Source of the DNA: CAWDZK01 sp963807005
GTDB taxonomy: Bacteria > Actinomycetota > Actinomycetes > JACCUZ01
NCBI GenBank assembly: GCA_963807005.1
Contig: CAWDZK010000006.1
Coordinates: 496,001 to 560,000, forward strand
Length of the DNA: 64,000 bases
Reading direction: 5' to 3'
Shown here: positions 9,538-17,820 of the stretch, one piece after another
How the letters are laid out: every line of letters begins with the position of its first letter
Position numbering within the stretch: the stretch's first letter is position 1
Notes under the pieces: generated by a model
What the model was told of the DNA's origin: nothing
Seen by the model: only the letters and a program-made list of their open reading frames with translations
Databases searched by the model: none
Position numbers and translations under genes: made by a program

Positions 9538-10761
9538 GTGACCCCGCCGTCCCCGTCGCCGCACCACCGCTCGGTGGTCCCGGCGGACGTCGCGGCCCGG
9601 GTCAAGGCGCACCACGACGAGCTGGTCGCGCTGCGCCGCGACCTGCACGCGCATCCCGAGCTGTCCTGGGCCGAGGTGCGCACCACCGCGCTCCTGCGTG
9701 ACCGGCTGCTGGCGGCGGGCCTCGCACCGCGGGCGCTCCCCGGCGGGACCGGCCTGGTCTGCGACGTGGGCGACGGCGACCGGGTGGTCGGCCTCCGGGC
9801 CGACATCGACGGGTTGCCCATCGTCGACCTCAAGGACGTGCCGTACGCCTCCACGGTCCCCGGCGCCTGCCACGCGTGCGGGCACGACGTGCACACGGCG
9901 GCCGTCCTCGGGGCCGGCCTGGTGCTGGCCGAGCTCGCCCAGGAGGGCAGCCTCCCCGGTCGGGTGCGGCTGATCTTCCAGCCGGCCGAGGAGTCGGTGC
10001 GCAGCGGGGCGCTCGCGGTGGTGGAGGCGGGCGAGACCGCAGACCTCGAACGGGTCTTCGCCCTGCACTGCGCCCCCCGCGAGGAGGTCGGCAGGGTCGG
10101 CCTGAGGGTGGGGGCGATCACCGGGTCGGCCGACCAGCTCCTGGTCCGGCTCTTCGGCCCCGGCGGGCACACCGCGCGGCCGCACCTCACCGCCGACGTC
10201 GTCTACGCGCTGGGCAAGGTGGTCACCGACCTCCCGGCGGCCCTCTCGCGGCGGGTCGACCCGCGTGCGGCGCTCAGCGTGGTCTGGGGCCGGGTGGCGT
10301 CCGGGCGGGCCGCGAACGCCATCCCGACCTCGGGGGAGGCAGAGGGCACCGTGCGCTGCCTCGACTCCGCCGCCTGGCAGGACGCTCCCCGGCTGGTCGA
10401 GCAGCTCGTCCGCGAGATCGTCGCCCCGTACGGCGTGCAGGCGGAGGTCGGCTACACCCGCAACGTGCCGCCGGTGGAGAACGAGGCCACCAGCGTCGAG
10501 CTGCTGGCCGACGCCGTGCGGGACACGGAGGGCTACGACGCGCTGGTGGGCACCGAGCAGAGCCTCGGCGGCGAGGACTTCGCGTGGTACCTCAGAGGGG
10601 TCCCGGGTGCGCTGGCCCGCCTGGGGACCGCCGCTCCTGAGGTACCCGTCGGGGACCGGATGGACCTGCACCAGGGCAGGTTCGACGTGGACGAGCGGGC
10701 CATCTCGGTGGGCGCCCGGGTGCTGGTCGCCGTCACGTACGGCGCCTTGCTCTCGGTCTGA
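9538..10761 (+). CDS. M20-family amidohydrolase / N-acyl amino acid hydrolase
   Basis: 407 residues with the M20D signature: LRRDLHAHPELSW near residue 33, the metal-binding CHACGHDVHTA block, and the catalytic Glu in IFQPAEESVRSGA, followed by a lid/dimerisation domain and a C-terminal EDFAWYL motif. Such enzymes deacylate N-acyl amino acids or aromatic amides (HipO, AmiA/AmiB-like) in the cytoplasm using two metal ions. The GTG start follows a TAAGGT box by 8 nt. It lies next to the nucleoside gene block, a position that, from memory, resembles amiA1/amiB1 near the mycobacterial deoD region. The substrate is unknown. Confidence 0.88.
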   Translation: MTPPSPSPHHRSVVPADVAARVKAHHDELVALRRDLHAHPELSWAEVRTTALLRDRLLAAGLAPRALPGGTGLVCDVGDGDRVVGLRADIDGLPIVDLKDVPYASTVPGACHACGHDVHTAAVLGAGLVLAELAQEGSLPGRVRLIFQPAEESVRSGALAVVEAGETADLERVFALHCAPREEVGRVGLRVGAITGSADQLLVRLFGPGGHTARPHLTADVVYALGKVVTDLPAALSRRVDPRAALSVVWGRVASGRAANAIPTSGEAEGTVRCLDSAAWQDAPRLVEQLVREIVAPYGVQAEVGYTRNVPPVENEATSVELLADAVRDTEGYDALVGTEQSLGGEDFAWYLRGVPGALARLGTAAPEVPVGDRMDLHQGRFDVDERAISVGARVLVAVTYGALLSV

Positions 10762-10814
10762 TAACGGCCTGGTGACTTCGGGCGCAGACGTCCGACGCGG
10801 CCGCTCGATCCCGC

Positions 10815-10820
10815 TAGAGT
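10815..10820 (+). promoter_or_regulatory. -10 box (TAGAGT) of the BMP transporter operon
   Basis: TAGAGT fits TAnnnT. Transcription would begin near 10826 and leave a leader of about 75 nt before the TTG at 10903. No clear -35 is seen. Confidence 0.4.
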
Positions 10821-10859
10821 GCCGAGGCCTGGCCGAACGACGGCCAGCCCGGGCTCGGC
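10821..10859 (+). promoter_or_regulatory. strong hairpin at the 5' end of the BMP operon leader
   Basis: GCCGAG (10821-10826) pairs with CTCGGC (10854-10859), and inside it CTGGCC (10829-10834) pairs with GGCCAG (10842-10847) around a 7-nt loop. It lies at the predicted transcription start, upstream of an AAGGAG ribosome site. It could stabilise the mRNA or regulate it; it fits no riboswitch class that I recognise. Confidence 0.45.
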
Positions 10860-10902
10860 GGCCGTGTTGGGTCGTGGCCCACCCCATGGAAGGAGACACC
10901 CT

Positions 10903-11961
10903 TTGCGACGGGTGACCACTCTGGCCTCGGCGCTGATCGCCGGGGCTCTCGTCCTGACCGCATGCGGCGGGAGCAGCGACACCGCAGGAACCGGTACGAA
11001 CACCCCCACATCGTCCGGCAGCGAGTCCCCCAAGAGCGACCTCAAGGTCGGCTTGGCGTACGACATCGGCGGGCGCGGCGACCAGTCGTTCAACGATGCG
11101 GCTGCGGCCGGTCTGGACAAGGCCAAGGCCGAGCTCGGCATCGAGGCCAAGGAAGCCGAGGCCAGCAACGGCGAGCCCGACTCCGCCAAGGAGGAGCGCC
11201 TGCGCGTCCTCGCGAACGCGGGGTTCAACCCGGTCATCGCGGTCGGTTTCGCCTACTCGGCGGCCCTGGCGAAGGTTGCCAAGGAGCTCCCGGACACCAA
11301 CTTCGCGATCATCGACGACGAGGCCGCGGTGGGCGACAACATCGCCAACCTGGTCTTCGCCGAGGAGCAGGGCTCGTTCCTGGTCGGCGCGGCAGCCGCC
11401 CTGAAGTCGGAGTCCGGCAACATCGGCTTCGTCGGTGGCGTCGACGTCCCGCTGATCCACAAGTTCGAGGCCGGCTACGAGGCAGGCGCGAAGGCGGTCA
11501 ACCCGGACATCAAGGTGCAGGTCAAGTACCTCACCCAGCCGCCGGACTTCTCGGGCTTCGGTGACCCGGCCAAGGGCAAGACCGCCGCGGCCGGCATGTT
11601 CGACGCCGGTGCCGATGTCGTCTACCAGGCTGCCGGCGGTTCCGGTGGCGGTGTGTTCGAGGCTGCCAAGGCCGCGGGCGCGAAGGCGATCGGCGTGGAC
11701 TCCGACCAGTACAAGACGGCCGACCCCAAGGTGCAGGACGTCATCATGACCTCGATGCTGAAGAAGGTCGACGTCGCGGTGTTCGACTTCATCACGTCGG
11801 TCTCGGAGGGCAACTTCACCTCCGGCACCCTGCGGTACGACCTGGCCAAGGACGGCGTGGGCTACTCCACCAGCGGCGGCCAGATCGACGACATCGTCAC
11901 CCAGCTGGAGGACTACAAGGCGAAGATCGTCTCGGGCGAGATCACGGTCCCGGACAAGTGA
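10903..11961 (+). CDS. BMP-family substrate-binding lipoprotein of a nucleoside-type ABC importer
   Basis: 352 residues. The TTG start at 10903 is chosen because AAGGAG ends 7 nt upstream and it gives a textbook lipoprotein signal: basic LRR, hydrophobic helix, LTAC with Cys21 as the lipidation site. The mature part matches the basic membrane protein (PnrA/BMP) fold: KVGLAYDIGGRGDQSFND, VAVGFAYSAALAKVAKE-like and GADVVYQAAGGSGGGVFEAA blocks. Family members bind purine or other nucleosides outside the membrane and pass them to the downstream permeases. The neighbouring cdd, deoA and add genes support a nucleoside ligand. A 235-bp structured gap separates it from the ATPase gene. Confidence 0.9.
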   Translation: MRRVTTLASALIAGALVLTACGGSSDTAGTGTNTPTSSGSESPKSDLKVGLAYDIGGRGDQSFNDAAAAGLDKAKAELGIEAKEAEASNGEPDSAKEERLRVLANAGFNPVIAVGFAYSAALAKVAKELPDTNFAIIDDEAAVGDNIANLVFAEEQGSFLVGAAAALKSESGNIGFVGGVDVPLIHKFEAGYEAGAKAVNPDIKVQVKYLTQPPDFSGFGDPAKGKTAAAGMFDAGADVVYQAAGGSGGGVFEAAKAAGAKAIGVDSDQYKTADPKVQDVIMTSMLKKVDVAVFDFITSVSEGNFTSGTLRYDLAKDGVGYSTSGGQIDDIVTQLEDYKAKIVSGEITVPDK

Positions 11962-11976
11962 TCGGCCGGTCGGGCG

Positions 11977-11994
11977 GCGCGCGTCGACGCGCGC
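11977..11994 (+). terminator. 18-bp perfect palindrome after the lipoprotein gene
   Basis: GCGCGCGTCGACGCGCGC is fully self-complementary and begins 15 nt after the stop. As RNA it forms a tight GC hairpin that may attenuate transcription or protect the 3' end of the lipoprotein message, favouring binding protein over the transporter core. Confidence 0.5.
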
Positions 11995-12010
11995 GCAGCC
12001 TGGCCACGGC

Positions 12011-12067
12011 GTGACCCTGCGACCGGGTCCGGGGAGGCGGCAACGTCTTCCCGGGCCCGGTCGTCAC
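12011..12067 (+). other. second hairpin in the lipoprotein-ATPase gap
   Basis: GTGAC (12011-12015) plus GACCGGGTCCGGG (12021-12033) pairs with 12050-12067 (CCCGGGCCCGGTCGTCAC) with one G-U pair and a 5-nt bulge. It adds to the palindrome just upstream. Confidence 0.5.
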
Positions 12068-12072
12068 GTTGC

Positions 12073-12097
12073 GGCCTGTCACGCTAGCGTGCAGGCC
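12073..12097 (+). other. third hairpin in the lipoprotein-ATPase gap
   Basis: GGCCTG (12073-12078) pairs with CAGGCC (12092-12097) and encloses the palindrome ACGCTAGCGT (12081-12090), leaving a one-base bulge. It lies about 60 nt before the ATPase ribosome site. Confidence 0.45.
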
Positions 12098-12155
12098 TGA
12101 ACCCCAGCCGGGCCTCCTGTCCGGCCGCTCCAGCGACGCCGACGGCGTCCGGCTC

Positions 12156-12172
12156 GAGGAAGGTGCCTCATC
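12156..12172 (+). promoter_or_regulatory. ribosome-binding site placed before an ATC codon
   Basis: GAGGAAGG (12156-12163) is the best Shine-Dalgarno in this gap and lies 6 nt before ATC (12170-12172). From ATC the frame reads x-TTTSAQPPVAAPSE straight into the ABC ATPase, and MTTTSA is a common actinobacterial N-terminus. The nearest canonical in-frame start, GTG 12197, lacks a Shine-Dalgarno. Confidence 0.5.
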
Positions 12173-12196
12173 ACCACGACGAGTGCCCAGCCGCCG

Positions 12197-13732
12197 GTGG
12201 CGGCGCCGAGCGAGGTGGCCGTCGAGCTGCGCGGCATCACCAAGCGGTTCCCGGGTGTGGTCGCCAACCGAGACGTCAACATCGTGGTCACCCGCGGTCA
12301 CGTCCACGCGATCGTCGGTGAGAACGGCGCCGGCAAGTCGACCCTGATGAAGATCCTCTACGGCATGCAGCGGCAGGACGAAGGCACGATCACGATCGAC
12401 GGGCAGGGGGTGACCTTCCACTCGCCCGGCGACGCGATCGACGTCGGCGTCGGCATGGTGCACCAGCACTTCATGCTCGCCGACAACCTCACCGTGCTGG
12501 AGAACGTCGTCCTCGGCAGCGAGCCGAGCCGTCGCGGCCTGATCGACTTCGGCGCTGCCCGGCAGCGGATCCAGGAGATCTCGGACTCCTACGGGCTCGA
12601 CGTCCATCCGGACGAGCTCGTCGAGGACCTCGGCGTGGGCGACCGGCAGCGCGTGGAGATCCTCAAGGTGCTCTACCGCGGCGCCAAGATCCTCATCCTC
12701 GACGAGCCCACCGCGGTTCTCGTCCCCCAGGAGGTCGAGGAGCTCTTCGACAACCTCCGTGAGCTCAAGAGCGAGGGGCTCACGGTGCTGTTCATCTCGC
12801 ACAAGCTGGACGAGGTGCTCGAGGTCGCCGACGAGATCACCGTGATCCGGCGCGGGACCACCGTGCAGACCGTGCAGCCGGCCGACGTGACTGCCCGCGA
12901 GCTGGCCGAGCTCATGGTGGGCAGCGAGCTGCCCACTCCGGAGACGCGGGAGTCCACGGTCACCGACCAGGTCGTACTGCAGAGCGAGGGGCTGACCGTG
13001 CGCTCGACCGACGGTCGAGCACTGGTCGAGGACATCACCTTCACCATCCACCGGGGTGAGGTGCTCGGCATCGCCGGTGTCGAGGGCAACGGCCAGGCAG
13101 AGCTGGTCGAGGCGGTCATGGGCATGCGGCCGCTCGCGGCCGGCTCGTTGCACCTCGGCGAGGAGGACCTGACCAGCTGGTCCACCCGCCAGCGCCGGGA
13201 AGCCGGCATCGCCTACATCCCCGAGGACCGGCACCGGCACGGGCTGCTGCTGGACGCACCGCTCTGGGAGAACCGCATGCTGGGGCACCAGACCCAGGAA
13301 CCGAACGTCAGCGGCCCCTGGATCGACCGCGGGGGCGCGCGCCGGGACACGGCGCGCATCGTCGAGCAGTACGACGTCCGGACCCCCGGGATCGACGTGC
13401 TCGCCTCGTCGCTGTCCGGCGGGAACCAGCAGAAGCTCATCGTCGGACGCGAGATGAGCGGCACACCGCGGGTACTGATCGCCTCGCACCCGACCCGCGG
13501 TGTCGACGTCGGCGCCCAGGCAGCGATCTGGGACCACATCAGGACCGCGCGCCGTGAAGGGCTCGCTGTCCTGCTCATCTCCGCGGACCTGGACGAGCTG
13601 ATCGGCCTCTCCGACTCGATCAAGGTGATCCTCCGCGGCCGCTTCGTTGCTGATGTGGACCCGTCGAACGTCACACCGGAGGACCTCGGCGCGGCCATGA
13701 CCGGAGCCGGCGACCGCGGGAGCGCGTCATGA
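12197..13732 (+). CDS. ATP-binding protein with two ABC domains (BMP/nucleoside or simple-sugar importer)
   Basis: 511 residues from GTG 12197, with a possible 9-residue N-terminal extension from ATC 12170. The first ABC domain has Walker A GENGAGKST (41-49), VGDRQRVEILKVLYRG in place of the usual signature, and Walker B ILILDEPTAVL. The second has a degenerate Walker A (GVEGNGQAEL), signature LSGGNQQKLIVGRE and Walker B VLIASHPTRGVD. A degenerate second site is normal for the RbsA/NupO-like class. It powers uptake through the two permeases that follow. Its stop overlaps the first permease start (ATGA). Confidence 0.92.
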   Translation: MAAPSEVAVELRGITKRFPGVVANRDVNIVVTRGHVHAIVGENGAGKSTLMKILYGMQRQDEGTITIDGQGVTFHSPGDAIDVGVGMVHQHFMLADNLTVLENVVLGSEPSRRGLIDFGAARQRIQEISDSYGLDVHPDELVEDLGVGDRQRVEILKVLYRGAKILILDEPTAVLVPQEVEELFDNLRELKSEGLTVLFISHKLDEVLEVADEITVIRRGTTVQTVQPADVTARELAELMVGSELPTPETRESTVTDQVVLQSEGLTVRSTDGRALVEDITFTIHRGEVLGIAGVEGNGQAELVEAVMGMRPLAAGSLHLGEEDLTSWSTRQRREAGIAYIPEDRHRHGLLLDAPLWENRMLGHQTQEPNVSGPWIDRGGARRDTARIVEQYDVRTPGIDVLASSLSGGNQQKLIVGREMSGTPRVLIASHPTRGVDVGAQAAIWDHIRTARREGLAVLLISADLDELIGLSDSIKVILRGRFVADVDPSNVTPEDLGAAMTGAGDRGSAS

Positions 13733-14862
13733 GCGTCAACTGGCACCGGGTCGGGCTGGCCGTCGCCGCCCCGGCCGTGGCGCTCGCGTTCGCGCTGGTC
13801 GTCACCGCCCTCGTGCTCGTCTCGACCGGCGACCCGGTGTGGTCGACCGCCCAGGTCGTCTGGGACTACGGCTCGCAGCCGCGGGTCATCGCGCTGACCT
13901 TCAACCAGGGCACCGTCTACTACCTCTCGGCGCTCGCGGTCGCGATCGGCTTCCGGATGAACCTCTTCAACATCGGCGTCGACGGCCAGTACCGGCTGGC
14001 AGCCTTCGCCGCTGCCGTCGTGGGCAGCGAAGTGAGCCTCCCCAAGCCGCTGCACATCCTCGTGATCGTGCTCACAGCGATGCTGGTCGGCGCGATGTGG
14101 GCCGGCATCGCCGCCCTCCTGAAGGCCACCCGGGGAGTCAGCGAGGTGATCTCCACGATCATGCTCAACGCGATCGCGACCTCGCTGATCGCCTACCTGC
14201 TGCGCAAGGTGGCCGTGGACGTGGCGGGCAGCAACAACATCGGCACCAAGCCGATCGCCGAGTCCGGCGCATTCCCAGGCCTGTCGATCATCCCGAACAG
14301 CCCCCTGCCGGTGTTCGGCTTCATCATCGTCGCTGCCCTCGCCGGCGTCGCGTACACCGTCGTGCTCGGCCGTACCCGGTTCGGGTTCGACCTGCGCGCC
14401 ACCGGCAGCTCGGAGTCGGCGGCGGTGGCCAGCGGCGTGAACGTCAAGCGGATGGTGGTCATCTCGCTGCTGCTGTCCGGCGCCGTCGCCGGCCTCGTCG
14501 GGATGCCGCAGCTGCTCGGCAGCGACACCCGCAACTACAGCCTGGACTTCCCGGCCGGGCTCGGGTTCACCGGCATCGCGATCGCCCTGCTCGGTCGCAA
14601 CAACGCCTTCGGCATGGCGCTTGCCGCCCTGCTGTTCTCGTTCCTCGACTCGTCGTCGATCATCCTCGACATCAACGACATCTCCAAGGAGATCGTGCTC
14701 ATCATGCAGGGCACGATCGTGCTCTCCGTCGTCGTCGTGTACGAGCTCGTGCGCCGCTACGGCATCGTGGCCGAGCAGCGCCGGGTGAGCCGGGAGCTGG
14801 ATCCTGACCAGGTAGGGCCAGGCAACGGCCGGCCCGGTGCCCCGACGGGGGTGACCGCATGA
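13729..14862 (+). CDS. ABC transporter permease 1 (nucleoside-type, BPD_transp_2 family)
   Basis: 377 residues with about nine hydrophobic segments, beginning with a long helix at VGLAVAAPAVALAFALVVTA. The family motifs GFRMNLFNIGVDGQYRLAAF and GRTRFGFDLRATGSSESAA mark the BPD_transp_2 (RbsC/YufP-like) group. It forms half of the membrane channel with the next gene. It overlaps the ATPase by ATGA upstream and the second permease by ATGA downstream, so the three are translationally coupled. Confidence 0.92.
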   Translation: MSVNWHRVGLAVAAPAVALAFALVVTALVLVSTGDPVWSTAQVVWDYGSQPRVIALTFNQGTVYYLSALAVAIGFRMNLFNIGVDGQYRLAAFAAAVVGSEVSLPKPLHILVIVLTAMLVGAMWAGIAALLKATRGVSEVISTIMLNAIATSLIAYLLRKVAVDVAGSNNIGTKPIAESGAFPGLSIIPNSPLPVFGFIIVAALAGVAYTVVLGRTRFGFDLRATGSSESAAVASGVNVKRMVVISLLLSGAVAGLVGMPQLLGSDTRNYSLDFPAGLGFTGIAIALLGRNNAFGMALAALLFSFLDSSSIILDINDISKEIVLIMQGTIVLSVVVVYELVRRYGIVAEQRRVSRELDPDQVGPGNGRPGAPTGVTA

Positions 14863-16127
14863 GCCTCGCCGACCGGTCCGCACCGGAGACCAAGACGGCT
14901 GCTGCCCGGCGGCGGCTGCCCACCGCAGGCCTACCCGCTGTCCTGCTGGGCGTGGCCGTCCTGATCCTCCTGCTCAGCGTCGTCAGGGTGGCGAGCGGAG
15001 CCAGCGACCTGACCTCCAGCGGCACCATCGGCGCCGCGCTGGCCCTGGCCGTCCCGATCGGCATGGCCGGTCTCGGCGGCCTCTGGTCCGAGCGGGCCGG
15101 CGTGGTCAACATCGGCCTCGAGGGGATGATGATCCTCGGTACCTGGGGGGCGGGCTGGGCGGGCTGGCAGTGGGGGCCCTGGACCGGGGTGCTGGTCGGG
15201 ACCCTGTTCGGTGCCGCCGGCGGCCTCCTGCACGCGCTGGCCACGGTGACCTTCGGCGTCGACCACATCGTGTCCGGCGTAGCGATCAACATCCTCGGCC
15301 TCGGGGTCACCCAGTTCCTGTCGGTGGTCGCCCTGGAGGGCACTCCAGGTGGTGGCGAGTCGCAGTCGCCGCCGATCGACGACATCACCCGGGTCGGCAT
15401 CCCATGGATCTCCGACCCGCTCCTGACGCTGCAGAAGAAGGAGTGGTTCCTCGCCTCGGACCTGGCCGGCATCCTGCGCGGGCTGCTCACCGACGTCTCG
15501 CTGCTGACCGTGGTGGCGATCCTCCTGGTGGTGCTGACCTACGTGGTCCTGTGGCGGACCCCGTTCGGCCTGCGGCTGCGGTCCTGCGGTGAGAGCCCGA
15601 CCGCCGCCGAGTCGCTCGGTGTCAACGTCTACCTGATGAAGTACTCCGCGGTCGTCGCCTCCGGCGCGTTCGCGGGCCTGGGCGGCGCCTTCCTCGCGGT
15701 GGTGGCCGGCAACGGCTACCGCGAGGGCCAGACGGCCGGCCGCGGGTACATCGGCCTGGCTGCGATGATCTTCGGCAACTGGCGGCCAGGTGGCCTGGCC
15801 GCCGGAGCCGGGCTCTTCGGCTTCACCGACTCGCTGCAGCTGCGGCGCGGCGGTGAGTCGGTGCACGCCCTGCTGCTGCTCGTCGGGGTGCTCCTGCTGG
15901 TCACGGCGGTGTGGCTTGCTGTGCGCCGGCGACCAGTGGCGGCCCTGGTCGCCGGGCTGACCGGCATCGGTGCGCTGGTCTGGTTCGCCACCACCGACGA
16001 GGTGCCCGGCGCGTTCACCACCATGGCGCCGTACGTCACCACGCTGCTCGTGCTGGCCCTGGCCGCCCAACGGCTACGAATGCCCGCAGCCGACGGGCAG
16101 CCCTACCGGCGAGGCCAGGGTGGCTGA
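14859..16127 (+). CDS. ABC transporter permease 2 (nucleoside-type, BPD_transp_2 family)
   Basis: 422 residues, strongly hydrophobic, with AGLGGLWSERAGVVNIGLEG and GLRLRSCGESPTAAESLGVN as YufQ-like family signatures. It forms the second half of the BMP importer channel. Two extra C-terminal helices (about 345-410) extend it slightly beyond typical family members. It overlaps permease 1 by 4 bp, and its 3' end overlaps the cytidine deaminase start by 8 bp, tying import to catabolism in one transcript. Confidence 0.92.
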   Translation: MSLADRSAPETKTAAARRRLPTAGLPAVLLGVAVLILLLSVVRVASGASDLTSSGTIGAALALAVPIGMAGLGGLWSERAGVVNIGLEGMMILGTWGAGWAGWQWGPWTGVLVGTLFGAAGGLLHALATVTFGVDHIVSGVAINILGLGVTQFLSVVALEGTPGGGESQSPPIDDITRVGIPWISDPLLTLQKKEWFLASDLAGILRGLLTDVSLLTVVAILLVVLTYVVLWRTPFGLRLRSCGESPTAAESLGVNVYLMKYSAVVASGAFAGLGGAFLAVVAGNGYREGQTAGRGYIGLAAMIFGNWRPGGLAAGAGLFGFTDSLQLRRGGESVHALLLLVGVLLLVTAVWLAVRRRPVAALVAGLTGIGALVWFATTDEVPGAFTTMAPYVTTLLVLALAAQRLRMPAADGQPYRRGQGG

Positions 16128-16527
16128 GGTCGGCGACGCCGACTGGTCCCGCCTGCGCGAGGAGGCCACCGCGGTCATGGCCCGGGCGTACGCGCCGTAC
16201 TCCTCGTTCCGGGTCGGAGCCGCCGGCCTGGTCGACGACGGCCGGGTCGTCGCGGGCTGCAACGTCGAGAACGCGGCGTACGGCGTGGCCCTGTGTGCCG
16301 AGTGCGGGATGGTCTCGGCGCTGCATGCCTCGGGCGGTGGCCGGCTGGTCGCCGTGGTCTGCGTCGACGGGCACGGCAACACGCTGATGCCGTGCGGCCG
16401 GTGCCGGCAGCTGCTCTGGGAGAGCGGCGGCCCGGACATGCTGCTCGAGACCGTCAGGGGGATCCGACCCATGCGTGAGGTGCTGCCGGACGCGTTCGGC
16501 CCCGAGGACCTGGAGGCGCGGCGATGA
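16120..16527 (+). CDS. cdd: cytidine deaminase
   Basis: 135 residues, the usual length of the small tetrameric enzyme. Zinc ligands and catalytic residues are in place: C59-A-E61 (CAECG), and PCGRC with C92 and C95. AYAPYSSFRVGAA and GCNVENAAYG are the substrate-binding blocks. It converts (deoxy)cytidine to (deoxy)uridine. The GTG start at 16120 overlaps the second permease, and the stop overlaps deoA by ATGA, so it belongs to the nucleoside import operon. Confidence 0.95.
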   Translation: MAEVGDADWSRLREEATAVMARAYAPYSSFRVGAAGLVDDGRVVAGCNVENAAYGVALCAECGMVSALHASGGGRLVAVVCVDGHGNTLMPCGRCRQLLWESGGPDMLLETVRGIRPMREVLPDAFGPEDLEARR

Positions 16528-17819
16528 GCGCGGTCTCCGCCGTCGACGTCATCCGGGCCAAGCGGGACGGCCTCGGCCTGACCGACGAGCAGATCGACTG
16601 GGTGATCGCCGCCTACACCCGCGGCGAGGTCGCCGACGAGCAGATGTCCGCCCTGGCGATGGCGATCCTGCTCAACGGAATGGACCGGCACGAGATCTCG
16701 CGGTGGACCGACGCGATGATCGCCTCCGGCATCCGGATGTCATTCCCGGCCGAGGCGCTCGGCGGCCGGCGCACCACCGACAAGCACTCCACCGGCGGAG
16801 TCGGTGACAAGATCACCCTTCCGCTCGCCCCCCTGGTCGCAGCCTGCGGCGCGGCAGTCCCGCAGCTGTCCGGGCGGGGGCTGGGCCACACCGGGGGGAC
16901 CCTGGACAAGCTCGAGGCCATCCCTGGCTGGCGGGCCACCCTGACCCGCGAGGAGATGCTCGCCCAGCTCGGCGACGTCGGCGCAGTCGTGTGCGCCGCC
17001 AGCGACGACCTGGCGCCGGCGGACAAGAAGCTCTACGCGTTGCGCGACGTGACGGGCACCGTCGAGGCAGTCCCGCTGATCGCCAGCTCGATCATGAGCA
17101 AGAAGATCGCTGAGGGGACGGGGGCGCTCGTGCTCGACGTCAAGGTCGGCTCCGGCGCGTTCATGAAGGACGTCGACGCGGCGCGCGAGCTGGCCGAGAC
17201 GATGGTGGCCCTGGGCACCGACCACGACGTCCGCACGGTTGCCCTCCTCACCGACATGTCCACCCCGCTGGGGCTCACCGCCGGCAACGGCATGGAGGTG
17301 CGCGAGTCGGTGGAGGTGCTGGCAGGTGGCGGCCCGGCCGACGTCGTCGAGCTCACGCTGACCCTGGCGCGCGAGATGCTCGCCGCCGCCGGCCTCGACG
17401 GGGTCGACCCCGCCGACCGGCTCGCCGACGGCTCGGCGATGGACGTGTGGCGGCGCATGATCCGCGCTCAGGGCGGTGACCCCGACGCGCCCCTCCCGAC
17501 GGCACGCGAGACGAAGCAGCTGCTCGCCGAGTCCGACGGCGTCCTCGTCGGCCTCGATGCGTACGCCGTGGGCGTCGCGGCCTGGCGGCTGGGTGCCGGC
17601 CGGGCCCGCAAGGAAGACCCGGTGCAGGCGGCCGCCGGTGTGCAGATGCACGCCAAGCCCGGTGACGAGGTGCGGGCGGGGCAGCCGCTGTTCACCCTGC
17701 ACACCGACGAGCCGGACCGGTTCGAGGCGGCCGAGCGCACCCTGGCCGACGCGGTCCGGACGGACCCCGTCGGCAGCGCGGTCGACGTCTCCCCGCTCGT
17801 GCTCGACCGGGTGGGCTGA
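16524..17819 (+). CDS. deoA: thymidine / pyrimidine-nucleoside phosphorylase
   Basis: 431 residues. The family signature KHSTGGVGDKITLPLAPLVA is at about residues 86-105, followed by LSGRGLGHTGGTLDKLE and the phosphate-binding KVGSGAFMKD region. It splits thymidine or deoxyuridine with phosphate into base plus 2-deoxyribose-1-phosphate. Start and stop are tightly packed between cdd (4-bp overlap) and the cupin gene (1-bp gap). Its product can feed the mutase and deoC aldolase encoded later in the window. Confidence 0.95.
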   Translation: MSAVSAVDVIRAKRDGLGLTDEQIDWVIAAYTRGEVADEQMSALAMAILLNGMDRHEISRWTDAMIASGIRMSFPAEALGGRRTTDKHSTGGVGDKITLPLAPLVAACGAAVPQLSGRGLGHTGGTLDKLEAIPGWRATLTREEMLAQLGDVGAVVCAASDDLAPADKKLYALRDVTGTVEAVPLIASSIMSKKIAEGTGALVLDVKVGSGAFMKDVDAARELAETMVALGTDHDVRTVALLTDMSTPLGLTAGNGMEVRESVEVLAGGGPADVVELTLTLAREMLAAAGLDGVDPADRLADGSAMDVWRRMIRAQGGDPDAPLPTARETKQLLAESDGVLVGLDAYAVGVAAWRLGAGRARKEDPVQAAAGVQMHAKPGDEVRAGQPLFTLHTDEPDRFEAAERTLADAVRTDPVGSAVDVSPLVLDRVG

Positions 17820-17820
17820 G

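Noticed and set aside
16613..17026. Antisense gene within deoA
   Set aside because: Ser/Pro/Arg-rich shadow translation with no ribosome site, opposite a strongly conserved enzyme.
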